Shown here piece after piece: positions 27,603 through 37,700 of a DNA stretch of 64,000 nt. The DNA is from Lewinellaceae bacterium (lineage in GTDB: Bacteria; Bacteroidota; Bacteroidia; Chitinophagales; Saprospiraceae). The position numbers were made by a program, and so were the translations under genes. Each line of letters starts with the position of its first letter. Position 1 is the first letter of the stretch. The DNA lies in contig JADJOD010000001.1 in the NCBI GenBank assembly GCA_016713985.1, positions 427,579 through 491,578 of the forward strand, read 5' to 3'. A model generated the notes under the pieces. It worked only from the letters and a program-made list of their open reading frames with translations. It did no database searches and had not been told where the DNA came from.

Positions 27603-27638
27603 ACCTCCGGAGTTTTCAAAAACTCCGGAGGTTTTTTT
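27603..27638 (+). terminator. rho-independent terminator
   Basis: A stem of about 13 bp (ACCTCCGGAGTTTT with AAAACTCCGGAGGT) runs straight into TTTTTTT, 25 nt after the RsbW-like stop. Confidence 0.9.
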
Positions 27639-27649
27639 ATGAGCCGGCC

Positions 27650-28096
27650 ATGAATTTTCCCGAACTGCCCGAACAAACCGAACAAACCCTCTCCTTTTTT
27701 TTCGAAGACGTCGAATTCGACCTGCCCGGCGAAGCCGGTCTGCGCGCCTGGCTGACTGCAACCGCCGAAGCCGAAGGAAAAACGATGGGGGAAATCAACT
27801 GCATTTTTTGCTCCGACGAGCACCTGCGCGGCATCAACGTCGAATTCCTCGACCACGATTATTATACAGACATTATCACGTTCGACTACAGCGAGGGTTC
27901 CCGCTTGCATGGGGAGATCTATATCAGTTCCGAACGAGTCGCCGATAACGCACAAACCAACGGCGTTTCTTTTCTCCACGAATTGTGCCGCGTGATGGTG
28001 CATGGCATATTACACATGGCGGGTTACAAAGACAAAACGCCTGAGGATGAGTCGATTATGAGGAAAAAAGAGGATTATTACCTGACGCGCTTGTAA
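27650..28096 (+). CDS. ybeY: endoribonuclease YbeY (16S rRNA maturation)
   Basis: Zinc-dependent endoribonuclease involved in 16S rRNA 3' end processing and ribosome quality control. 148 residues with the metal-binding motif HELCRVMVHGILHMAGYKD (HGxLH-type). The Bacteroidota version has a short N-terminal extension, seen here. The ATG at 27650 is 12 nt after the terminator. The stop codon is inside the inverted repeat 28087-28168. Confidence 0.94.
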   Translation: MNFPELPEQTEQTLSFFFEDVEFDLPGEAGLRAWLTATAEAEGKTMGEINCIFCSDEHLRGINVEFLDHDYYTDIITFDYSEGSRLHGEIYISSERVADNAQTNGVSFLHELCRVMVHGILHMAGYKDKTPEDESIMRKKEDYYLTRL

Positions 28097-28168
28097 TGCC
28101 AACCTCTGGTTGGCCGTTCTTAACATATTGATATCCGCCGGCCAACCGGAGGTTGGCATTACAAGCGC
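28087..28168. repeat. 30-bp inverted repeat covering the ybeY stop
   Basis: Arms 28087-28116 and 28139-28168 (GCGCTTGTAATGCCAACCTC...) pair with one mismatch. The left arm includes the last codons and TAA of ybeY. Confidence 0.9.
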
Positions 28169-28200
28169 GGAGCTTGACGTTACTTTCGTAAGTTTGCAGC

Positions 28201-28992
28201 ATGTCACTACAACTCTCCCTTCCGAGCGCGCTGGAACCCTTCCGCGAACAATTGCTCCAAACAAAACAATCATTCATCCGGGCCGTCGCCCAGCCATCGC
28301 GCAATACAAGCCCCTGGGAAAGCAAAGTGGGCGGGCAACCTTATCTGCCCAAAGGCGCCGTTTGGCCCACCGCTCCGGACGGGCGGGAACTGTTTTTCCT
28401 CGCTCAACTCAATTTTGGCGATATGCCCGCGCTTGCACCCTTCCCGGCGCAGGGCATCGTACAGTTTTTTATCAACGACGACGACCTCTACGGCATGGAC
28501 TTCGACGACGGTGAAAATCCGGACACCTTCCGGGTATTGTATTACCCCGAAGTGCTTCAGAATGAATCTGTTCTGCAAGCGCCGCCGGCCATGTTACGCG
28601 ACTATGAGGACTTGTTGCCGCACCACCCTGACGAGTCTTATCCTTTGAAATTTGAACTGGCGGAAGAAGTGGCCGCCATGACCGATTACCGGTTTTACGA
28701 ACAATTCGGCACCGAGTTTTTCCAGCAATTCGGGGAAAAGGAATGGGATGTGATGGATGAATTTGGCAAGGCGGTGCGCCCCCAGGGCCACAAAATCGGC
28801 GGTTACGCATATTTCACCCAGGATGACCCGCGCCGCGCCGACGATCCCATGTTGCTGCTTTTTCAACTCGATTCCGACCAGTTGATGGACCTGATGTGGG
28901 GCGATATGGGTGTCGGGCATTTTTTTATCCGCGAAAAAGACCTGCTCGCGTGTGATTTTTCCCGGGTGCTGTATGACTGGGATTGTTTGTAG
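28201..28992 (+). CDS. YwqG / DUF1963 family protein
   Basis: 263 residues of the YwqG-like DUF1963 family. Typical features are the early SKVGGQPYLPKGAVWP motif, FLAQLNFGD, GIVQFFIND and the C-terminal LLFQLDSD with FFIREKDL. Function of the family is not established. The ATG at 28201 lies just after the ybeY inverted repeat; the gene is intact and ends before a convergent terminator. Confidence 0.88.
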   Translation: MSLQLSLPSALEPFREQLLQTKQSFIRAVAQPSRNTSPWESKVGGQPYLPKGAVWPTAPDGRELFFLAQLNFGDMPALAPFPAQGIVQFFINDDDLYGMDFDDGENPDTFRVLYYPEVLQNESVLQAPPAMLRDYEDLLPHHPDESYPLKFELAEEVAAMTDYRFYEQFGTEFFQQFGEKEWDVMDEFGKAVRPQGHKIGGYAYFTQDDPRRADDPMLLLFQLDSDQLMDLMWGDMGVGHFFIREKDLLACDFSRVLYDWDCL

Positions 28993-28994
28993 GT

Positions 28995-29037
28995 TGTGAT
29001 TGTTTCATTGTTGAATTGCTGAAATGAAACAATCACA
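28995..29037. terminator. 15-bp hairpin between convergent genes
   Basis: Arms 28995-29009 and 29023-29037 (TGTGATTGTTTCATT) pair perfectly with a 13-nt loop. Lies between the DUF1963 and HAD genes and contains the HAD stop codon; a likely shared terminator. Confidence 0.8.
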
Positions 29038-29659
29038 GCAATGAAGCCATAATAACCTCTTCAATCTCCTTTCCCGCCGGGTGCAGCACCCCCTGAATGC
29101 CGGTTTGCCGGGCGATATCGACGTTCACTTCCAGGTCATCAAAAAACAGGGTCTCTTCCGGCACCAATTCGGCGTCGGCGAGTACGTATTCGTAGATTTC
29201 GCGGTCGGGTTTACGCAGGCGAATGAGGTGGGAATAATACACGGCATCAAAATACCGGGCCTGAAAATCTGCAATACCGTGTTCCCGCACCATGTAATCG
29301 TCGATCCAGTTGGCGTGCAATTCGTTTATATTGCTGAGCAGGAATACTTTATACCGTTTCCGCAGGCGCAGCAACATATCGAACCGGTGTTTGGGCATAC
29401 TGACAAAAATCGAGTTCCAGGCGGCGATGATTTGGTCTGCGGCAAGGGGCGGATCGGCTGAAAAACGCAGCGTATCCACAAATTCTTCCGTACCGAGGCC
29501 GCCGGTTTCGTAGAGCTCGAACACCCGGTCGTGCCGGAGTTTATTACCGGCCGCTTCAAACCGTTCTCCAAAATACTGACGGAAATGCCGTTCTATGGAA
29601 GGCAGGTCGAGGTCGAACAGGACGTTCCCAAAATCAAAAATAACGTTTTTTACCGGCAT
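29033..29659 (-). CDS. HAD-superfamily phosphatase (subfamily IA)
   Basis: 208 residues with HAD motif I VIFDFGNVLFDLDL (nucleophile Asp), motif II LLSNINELH, and motif IV FFDDLEVNVDIARQTG. Resembles YihX-type sugar-phosphate phosphatases; the substrate cannot be told from sequence. Intact, convergent with the DUF1963 gene. Confidence 0.9.
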   Translation of the reverse strand: MPVKNVIFDFGNVLFDLDLPSIERHFRQYFGERFEAAGNKLRHDRVFELYETGGLGTEEFVDTLRFSADPPLAADQIIAAWNSIFVSMPKHRFDMLLRLRKRYKVFLLSNINELHANWIDDYMVREHGIADFQARYFDAVYYSHLIRLRKPDREIYEYVLADAELVPEETLFFDDLEVNVDIARQTGIQGVLHPAGKEIEEVIMASLL

Positions 29660-29662
29660 AAT

Positions 29663-29872
29663 GTAGCGCGAACTTCAGTTCGCCTTTTAGCCGCGAAAAA
29701 TAAGACAGCGTATGAATATCGGCTTCGTTTTTCAAAAAAACGTCTTAAAAAGCAAAGGTTGGTTGGTATCGCCCATCACAAGGCGAACTGAAGTTCGCGC
29801 TACTTGCGAACTGAAGTTCGCGCTACTTGCGAACTGAAGTTCGCGCTACCTGCGAACCGAAGTTCGCGTTAC
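29663..29872. repeat. 23-bp palindromic repeat, four tandem copies plus one inverted
   Basis: One inverted copy at 29663-29686 (GTAGCGCGAACTTCAGTTCGCC) faces four near-tandem copies at 29780-29872 built on GCGAACTGAAGTTCGCGCTAC. Each unit is itself a small hairpin. It fills most of the gap between the HAD gene and the E2 gene. Confidence 0.92.
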
Positions 29873-30017
29873 AAGTTCGCACTACCTTTGTACCTTTGCA
29901 GGGCTTTAACCAAATTATTATCCACCTATTAAATAAAGACCGGGTGATACGGCTATCGGGAAAATCGCGGAAAGCTCCCCTTTTCTCACTGTTCTCACCC
30001 TTTCACCACTCTCACAC

Positions 30018-31365
30018 ATGGCTCGTGTAGAACTTGTGATGCCCAAAATGGGCGAAAGTATTATGGAGGCCACGATTCTGACGTGGCGCAAAAAAACGGG
30101 TGACCGCGTTGAACTCGACGAACCGGTGCTCGACATCGCTACCGACAAGGTAGACAGTGAGGTGCCGTCCCCTGTAGCGGGAGTACTTGTCGAAGTATTG
30201 TTCAAGGAAAACGACGTGGTACCCATCAACACCCCCATCGCGGTGATCGAAACGGAAGCTTCCAATGCCCAACCGGCCGCTTCACCCGCTGTCAGCCAGT
30301 CCACGCCAACCAATGGCAAGCAGGAAGCGCCCGTACAAGTCCCCTTTGTACCGGCTTCGGAAACTGCAACCGGCGGCGGGCCACTCTCCGCACAATCGGA
30401 AGGCCGCTTTTTTTCGCCCTTAGTGCGCACCATTGCCCGGACGGAAAACATCAGCCAGGCCGAACTCGACGGTATACCAGGCTCCGGGCAGGAAGGCCGG
30501 GTGACTAAAAAGGATATTTTGGCCTACGTCGCCAGCCGCGGATTGGCAGGAGAGCCGATGCCCAGAACGGTAGCGGGCGGCAACGGCAACCAACAACAGG
30601 CGGCGCCCGTCGCTGCACCGTCCACCGTCTCTCGTCCGTCGACCGGAACAGACGGCAATGTGGAAATTGTGGAAATGGACCGTATGCGCAAACTCATCGC
30701 CGATCACATGGTGATGAGCAAACACACCAGTCCGCACGTAACCTCCTTCGTAGAGGCCGATGTGACCGACCTGGTGAACTGGCGCAACCGGGTCAAAGAC
30801 GATTTTAAGAAAAAATACGGCGAAAACATCACATTTACCCCCATATTCGTGGAAGCCGTCGCGCGTGCGCTGCGCGATTTCCCGATGGTGAACATCTCGG
30901 TGGACGGGACTCGTATCCTGGTGAAGAAAGACATCAATATCGGCATGGCTGCTGCGCTGCCAAGTGGCAACCTTATCGTGCCGGTGATCAAAAACGCCGA
31001 TCTGCTCAACTTAGCCGGCCTTACCAGGCAGGTGAACGACCTCGCCGGTCGCGCGCGCCAGAACCAACTCAAACCCGAAGATATTCAGGGCGGCACCTTC
31101 ACGCTCACCAACGTCGGCACTTTTGGCAACGTGATGGGCACACCGATCATCAACCAGCCGCAGGTAGCCATCATGGCCACCGGCGCGATCCGCAAAAAAG
31201 CCGGCCGTGCTCGAAACCGAATACGGCGACGTGATCGCCGTGCGGCAAATGATGTTCCTTTCCCTGTCGTACGACCACCGCGTGGTGGACGGCATGCTCG
31301 GCGGCTCTTTCCTGCGCCGGGTAGCGGATTACCTGGAGCGATTTGATGTGAACAGAGGGATTTGA
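30018..31365 (+). CDS. dihydrolipoamide acyltransferase (E2), frameshifted near 3' end
   Basis: E2 core of a 2-oxoacid dehydrogenase complex. The N-terminal lipoyl domain has the lipoylated lysine in DIATDKVDSEV; a Pro/Ala linker, a peripheral-subunit-binding domain (FSPLVRTIARTENISQAELD) and the catalytic acyltransferase domain follow. The last 60 residues shift frame: six A at 31194-31199 should be five. With that correction the protein reads KKPAVLETEYGDVIAVRQ and recovers the catalytic DHRVVDGM motif, ending at 31365; uncorrected, the frame ends at 31346 in nonsense. E1 and E3 genes are not in the window, so pyruvate versus branched-chain specificity is open. Confidence 0.88.
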
Positions 31366-31569
31366 TAACGGATTGATAAACGGTCGATTGCTATTCGTCC
31401 CGTTGCGCCCGGTGGGGTGTGGTGGGATGAATTTTTATGATGCAATTCCTTTTGGCGCGAAATGGCATGAAATGGCGCGAAATGGCGCAAATAAAAAAAC
31501 GGCGGGTGTTTTTCTTTGTTCCGCGAACCTGATTGGCGGTTTTGCCGCCTTTTTTTCAAAACACGTTCA

Positions 31570-32581
31570 ATGAAAACGATCAAACTTGCTGCTGTCCTGG
31601 CCATTTGCGCGCTGACTGTTTATCAATGCGCCAAAGACAACATTTCCATCAATTCTGATCCTGCCCGTTCGGCCAATCATCAGAATGGCGGTATTGTACA
31701 AAATTCAGACACATTGTATGCCCTGACCCAGGAAGATGTAAGAGCGGCGGAGCGCGGCGGCGAACTTGGCTCTGAATGCCATCCGTTCGACTTTGGCAAC
31801 ATGCCTCAATATCCGTTTTACGACGGCAAATGCAGGCTACCCATCAGGGTGTATGCCGGCTAATTGCAGTTGTCCCGTTAGTTTCGTAACAGTCGACATT
31901 GAGCTTATCAGCCTGACGGGCGACATTTGGCACCACTCCGTACAACTCACGGGCGGCGGCTGGCATATCGTGGAACTCCCTTTCGAGGGTTCGCCCAAAA
32001 TCCGGATTGTCGGCTGCAATGGCGTGACCGGTGATACACCCGAAGACCGGTCTAACTGTGTATTTATTTTGCAATTCGGCCGGTACGGGTTCAACTCGGA
32101 AGCCGCTTTTTACATGCAGTTCAGCCCCAATTACTCTTTCATGGTTTCCAGCAAAAAACCGCCGTACAACTGTTTACAAACCTCCATTTGGTATTGTCAG
32201 CCCTGGTGTACGTACCAGTTGAATTACTACCATCCTGGTTCGGAGTTCGGAAATGAAGTTGGTTTGGTCGACCTGAACCTGCAAAACAACTTGATTGGCT
32301 GTTCAGGTATAGCGCATCGGGCGATCTTTCCGCTCCAGTACCATGCCCCTGTTTCCGGCAGCGCATATTTATATCCCGTTGTAAGTCAGACAGGGGTCAA
32401 CTACAATACCTCCTCTTTTACGGAGCGGCTTTGCTACGACATTTGTTATTTCAACACAACCGGAATGCCTAATTGCGCCCTGCAAAATTTGTCAAAAAAC
32501 AGCACGGAAGTGTTCGTGACAAGCCCCAATTGTACATTCGTGCATGATTACTGGTTCAACGATTGCGGAGAGGTACGATGA
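31570..32581 (+). CDS. cysteine-rich lipoprotein, unknown, split by a frameshift
   Basis: Starts MKTIKLAAVLAICALTVYQC, a lipoprotein signal with lipobox VYQC. The first frame ends at a TAA at 31861-31863 and the second continues ANCSCPVSFVTVDIE to 32581; dropping one base near 31855-31860 joins them into about 335 residues. The mature protein has many cysteines (NCSCP, QPWC, CYDICYF, SPNC) and Asn/Tyr-rich beta-like segments, suggesting disulfide-stabilised surface protein. No family recognised. Confidence 0.65.
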
Positions 32582-32681
32582 GAGGGGATTATGGCGCCAT
32601 TGATAGGCAAGTACACCATTTTCACCCGATCGAATTCCCTTCCGACACCCTCAGCCAATACCCGTTGATGTCCTGTTTTCA

Positions 32682-33197
32682 TTACTTGTTTTTCACATTC
32701 AAATCCAGCCCCGCATAAAATCCCAAATCCTTGTCTTTCAACAACTTCGTCCAGAACGCGATTTGCCCGGTGTGGTAGGAGTAATGCTCGCAGACGTGTA
32801 CGATGATGCCGATGCCGCTCATGTTAAAACCCTGAACGCTGCGTACGTGCAGGAGTTCCGCGTCGCTGGCCTGGCGGATAGTCCTGACGGCCTGGCGGAC
32901 GGTGGCACGCAGTTTTTCCAGCAATTCGGCTTTGGAAAAGCCACCCATTGCGGCGAATTCCGCGTCGCGGTTGCGCGCATCCGGCAGGTTGCCGAGTGAG
33001 GAAATGGCGTATTGGGTGATATTTCCGCAGAGGTGCAGGATCAGGTTGCCGATGCTGTTGGAAGCGAGGTTGGGGCGTTGCCACACTTCGGCCTCCGTCA
33101 GTTCCGCGAGGCATTTTTCGATCCGCGGGGTGTTTTCTTCCAGACGCAGTATGATCTGTGCGCGTAGCTCCTGAAGTTCGGGCGATTTTATTTCCAT
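32682..33197 (-). CDS. DinB-like four-helix metalloprotein
   Basis: 171 residues; three helices carry the metal-binding histidines of the DinB/DUF1572 superfamily (ILHLCGNI, then HVCEHYSYHTGQI). Members include thiol-dependent transferases, but most are uncharacterised. Intact; minus strand; no related neighbour. Confidence 0.82.
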   Translation of the reverse strand: MEIKSPELQELRAQIILRLEENTPRIEKCLAELTEAEVWQRPNLASNSIGNLILHLCGNITQYAISSLGNLPDARNRDAEFAAMGGFSKAELLEKLRATVRQAVRTIRQASDAELLHVRSVQGFNMSGIGIIVHVCEHYSYHTGQIAFWTKLLKDKDLGFYAGLDLNVKNK

Positions 33198-33290
33198 CGT
33201 TCCAGTTTAGGGATGTTTCGGGTGAACAGTCCGGGCTAATTTACAACGATTTGTTGAATAAAAGTCTGATTCGCGTCCAAAAGCTTTGTG

Positions 33291-33434
33291 AGGGCGTCTC
33301 GTAAGTCATTGTACCTTGTAAATTGCACATTGGTCATTGTACATTTTTTGAATTTTTAATTAAATATCAATAACTTAAAAAGTTTAAAAATTACTAATAT
33401 ACAATTTTCAAGGTCCAATGGCTTATGACGCCCT
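33291..33434. repeat. long imperfect inverted repeat in a 330-bp gap
   Basis: Arms 33291-33318 (AGGGCGTCTCGTAAGTCATT...) and 33409-33434 (CAAGGTCCAATGGCTTATGA...) pair imperfectly around an AT-rich loop. The gap 33198-33526 otherwise shows no gene. Confidence 0.65.
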
Positions 33435-33526
33435 TACTTTTACAGGCAGTGTAAAGCAGTTGATATAAATGTATTTATTTTACAAATCAGGGATGCAATC
33501 CCGTATTTGTAAAGTATATTTGCCAG

Positions 33527-34688
33527 ATGATTCCACGTTTGCTTTCCGACAAAATACGACAAATCGCTACTAAAATGCCCGTTGTGAGTATTACCGGCCC
33601 CCGGCAATCCGGCAAGACCATGCTGGCGCGGCATTTATTCCCGGATTACAAATATTCCAACCTTGAAAACCTCGAAACAAGAACTTTCGCCTTGAATGAT
33701 CCGGCAGGGTTTGTCAAAGCGCATGTTGGAGGCGCCGTCATCGACGAAGCGCAATATGCCTCCCAACCTGTTCTCGTACATTCAGGTTCGGGTAGATGAA
33801 AGCCGGCATAACGGCGAATTTGTATTAACCGGTTCTCAGCATTTTCAATTGAGCGAACGTATAAGCCAAAGCCTTGCCGGGCGAAGCGCTAACTTTTATT
33901 TGTTACCTTTTTCAAATGAAGAACTTCGCTTAGGGAATTGGTTGCCAAATGATTATGAAAATTTACTTCTGCAAGGAAGTTACCCGAGGGTCTACGATCA
34001 ACAGTTGGAACCGATCGATTTTTACCCATCGTATATTGAAAATTACATCGAACGCGACGTGCGGCAATTGATCCATGTCAGCGATTTGAGTAAATTTCAA
34101 TTGTTTGCCCGTTTGTGTGCAGGGCGAATCGGACAATTGTTCAACTTGAATGCCATAGGCAATGATGCGGGTGTGGATGCCTCTACTGTGAAACGTTGGT
34201 TTTCATTGCTGGAAAGCAGTTTTATGACCTTCTCCCTGCAACCCTATTTTAAAAATTACAACAAAAGACTGTTGAAAACACCCAAACTCTATTTTTATGA
34301 TACCGGTATAGCGTGCTCCCTGCTTGGTATCCGAACTTTGGAACAACTGAACACACACTACCTTAAAGGTGCGTTGTTTGAAAATTTTGTTATCGTGGAA
34401 ATCATGAAACAATTTTACAACCGGGGCATCCGGCCGCAATGTTATTTTTGGCGCGACAATACGGGCCATGAAATAGACCTGCTGGTGGAAGACGGTGCAA
34501 ACCTTTTTCCGGTTGAAATCAAATCGGGCCGCACGATCCAGCCGGAATTCTTTAAAGGACTGGATTTTTTTCATAAAATATCGGGCAATCCCCTCTCCAA
34601 TGGTTATATCGTGTATGGCGGCGATCTGCAACAACCGCGATCCAACGGCACGGTAACCGGGTGGAAAGAAATGCCACAATTTGTGTAA
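33527..34688 (+). CDS. AAA ATPase with DUF4143, one frameshift
   Basis: Two-domain ATPase: Walker A GPRQSGKTMLARHL and Walker B AVIDEAQ in the first part, DUF4143 with VPVEIKSG-like nuclease-fold remnant (LFPVEIKSGR) at the end. The frame shifts near 33761: removing the T gives EAQYAPNLFSYIQVRVDES and one protein of about 386 residues. These ATPases are abundant and variably present in Bacteroidota; they are thought to be mobile or toxin-antitoxin-like, but the function is not established. Confidence 0.85.
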
Positions 34689-34734
34689 ACAAGTGAGTGG
34701 AAATTTTCGACCTTAGCCGTAACAACCCGTGCCC

Positions 34735-37700
34735 ATGCCACCGTCCGCCGTCCAACATCCACCGTCTACCGTACTCGACATCGAGGTAATTTCTGCCGGT
34801 GCAGGATCGGGTAAAACCTATACACTCACCGGCCGAATGGTGGAGTTGCTGAAAAAAGGCGTGCGGCCGGCGGGTATCATGGCTACCACGTTTACCCAGA
34901 AAGCGGCGGCGGAGTTGCAGGAACGTGTACGTGTCCGGCTGCTGGAAGCGGGCATGACCGAGGCCGCCAACGAACTCGGGGAAGCGCTTATCGGCACGGT
35001 CCACAGCATCGGCACGCGCTTGTTGCAGCGTTTTGCTTTCGAAGCAGGGGTATCTCCCCTCGTGGAGATCATCGCGGAAGACGACGGTCAGCGGCTGTTC
35101 AACGAATCCTTGTCGCAGGTGCTCAGCGAGCAGCGTATCGAACGGATGAACCTGCTCGCCGACCGGCTGGGCCTGACCAAAAAAACGCTGGGCGACGCTT
35201 ATGACTGGCGCCGGGTGATCCGGGAATTGACCGATGTGGCAAGGGCGAATAATTTTTCAAAAGAAGTATTAAAAACCAGCAAGTTGCGTTCCTGGCAATC
35301 CTTCGAACGGCTGTTGCCGCCCGCGCAGGAAACCGACACGATCACCTGGCAGAACCGCCTCTTTTCCGCCATCGACCAGACCGTGGCGGCGCTCGACGCC
35401 AACGAAGCCGACGGCACCAAGGCCACCCGCGATGCCGCAGAAGTGCTGCGCAATTTTCAAAACCAGCTGAAATACCGCGGCGAACTCTACTGGCATGAAT
35501 GGGTAAAAATTGCCAAAATCAGCCCCGGAGCCAAAAGCCGCGACCTGATGGAGGAACTCCGGACACTCGCCTTGCGCCACGACGAGCACCGGCAATTTCG
35601 CGAAGACGTAAAGGATTTTATCGACCTCGTATTCGATATCGCCACGGACGCGCTCGACGAGTTCGAACAATACAAGAAAAAACGCGGCCTGATCGACTAT
35701 ACCGATATGGAAACCTACGTCAGCCGCCTGCTTCGGATGGACAGCGTGCGGGAAACACTGCGACATGAACTGGATCTGTTGCTGGTCGATGAATTTCAGG
35801 ACACCTCGCCGATCCAACTGGATATTTTCCTGCAATTCAGTCGTTTAGCCAAACACTCTATCTGGGTTGGCGATCCAAAACAAAGTATTTACGGGTTCCG
35901 GGGCGCCGAACCCGCGCTGATGCAGGCCATCATCCGCGCTACCGGAGGGGTAAAAGACGGGAATATTTTGAAAAAATCGTGGCGCAGCCGGCCGGACATC
36001 GTATACGCGGTCAACGCCATCTTTACCCGGGCATTCAGCGATATGCCGCCGGAGCAGGTGGTGCTGGAGCCGGCCTGGACCGGGGATACGGTGGACAGTG
36101 GCAGCACGGACGTTGCAAAAACCCATGCAGATGAGAAGGATCGTTTCCTCTCGACGCCGTCCACCGCCCACCGTCTACCCTCTACCGCCTTGATCCACTG
36201 GTATTTCCGCTCCGAACTTGATGAAAAAAAGGTGCCCGGGCATCCCTGGTTCGATCACTGCATCGCCGATCAGATCGCCACTTTACTGGAGCGCAAACCA
36301 TTGATTTACAATAAAAAACGAACGACAAAACGGGCAATCCGGCCGGGAGATATTGCGGTGCTTTGCCGCAGCAACAAAGCGTGCCGCGATATGGCCGACG
36401 CCCTGCACCGCGCCGGCCTGAAAGCGGCAATCAGCCGTGCCGGTCTGCTCGAAACCCCGGAAGCAAAACTGGCCCTGGCGTGCCTGAAATACCTGCTTAC
36501 CCCCTCCGATTCCCTGAGTGTAGCCGAAATTTTGCTGCTCACCGGCGCCATGGACCTCGAAGAAATGATTGACAGCCGGGTGGCTTATCTTGCGGAATGG
36601 CGCGATAGCCAAACCTACACCGGCGCCTGGGGGGATTCGGGTATTCTCCGCCAACTGGGCGAATTACGCCCGCGAACCGCCGACCTGTCCGCTTCCGAAA
36701 TACTCAACCTCGTGCTGGACGAACTCGACCTGCGCCGGGTGTCGGCCCAACTGGGCAATCCCGCGCAAAGGCTCGACAACCTCGACCGCCTGAGACGTTA
36801 CGCCCTCGATTACGAGTCGGCGTGCCAGCGCCTGCATTCGGCTGCCTCGCTGGGCGGCTTCCTGTTGTGGCTCAACAACCTGGCCCGCAACGAACAGGAT
36901 GCGCAAGGCTCCGGAGAAAGTGACGACGCGGTGAAAGTGCTCACCTACCACCGGAGCAAGGGCCTGGAATTCCCGGTCGTTGTGTGTCACAACCTCAACC
37001 AGACCTTGAAGGAGCAAATTTGGGGCATCAACCTGGTGGCTGAGGGCGACGAGCCGGATTTAGACAACATTCTGGGCAACCGCTGGATCCGTTTTTGGGT
37101 AAATCCTTATGCCGACCAGTTTCGCGGCACCCGGCTGGAAGAAGTGCTGCTCCAGGCGCCCGAATGGTCGCAGGCAAGTCGAACGGCACTGGAAGAGGAG
37201 GCGCGTTTGTTGTACGTCGGGCTCACGAGGGCGCGCGATTACCTGATTTTCCCGGCGAACGCCCAGGGGACAAAGTGGCTCAACCGCGTTTTTAACCACG
37301 GCGACGAATCCATTCCCACCCTTGATCCCGATTCCGGCGAAACGCCGTTTTATCGCGATGGTCAACCGCTTCTTTGCGAAACGGAACCGCTTTACAAACC
37401 CAAAGATTTTCCGGAAAGCCAACCCGACGAATCGCCGGTGTTTTTCCACGCCCCCCGCGCGGGCAAACACCCCGTGCCGCGGCAGTCGCTGCTGATCGAT
37501 CCGATGCAGGAAATGCCGCCGGGTTTTGACCCGCAGTTGGTGGAGCCGGTGGGCTGGGCTCCGTGGCTGGAATTTTCGGGGGATTATTCGCAGGCGCTGG
37601 AACGGGCCGTTCAGGCGTTTTTTATGGCTGACAACCCATCCCTGACGATGGAAAGCCGGGCAACTCTTGCCGGCAAACAATTGAAAATCAGAGGGATATC

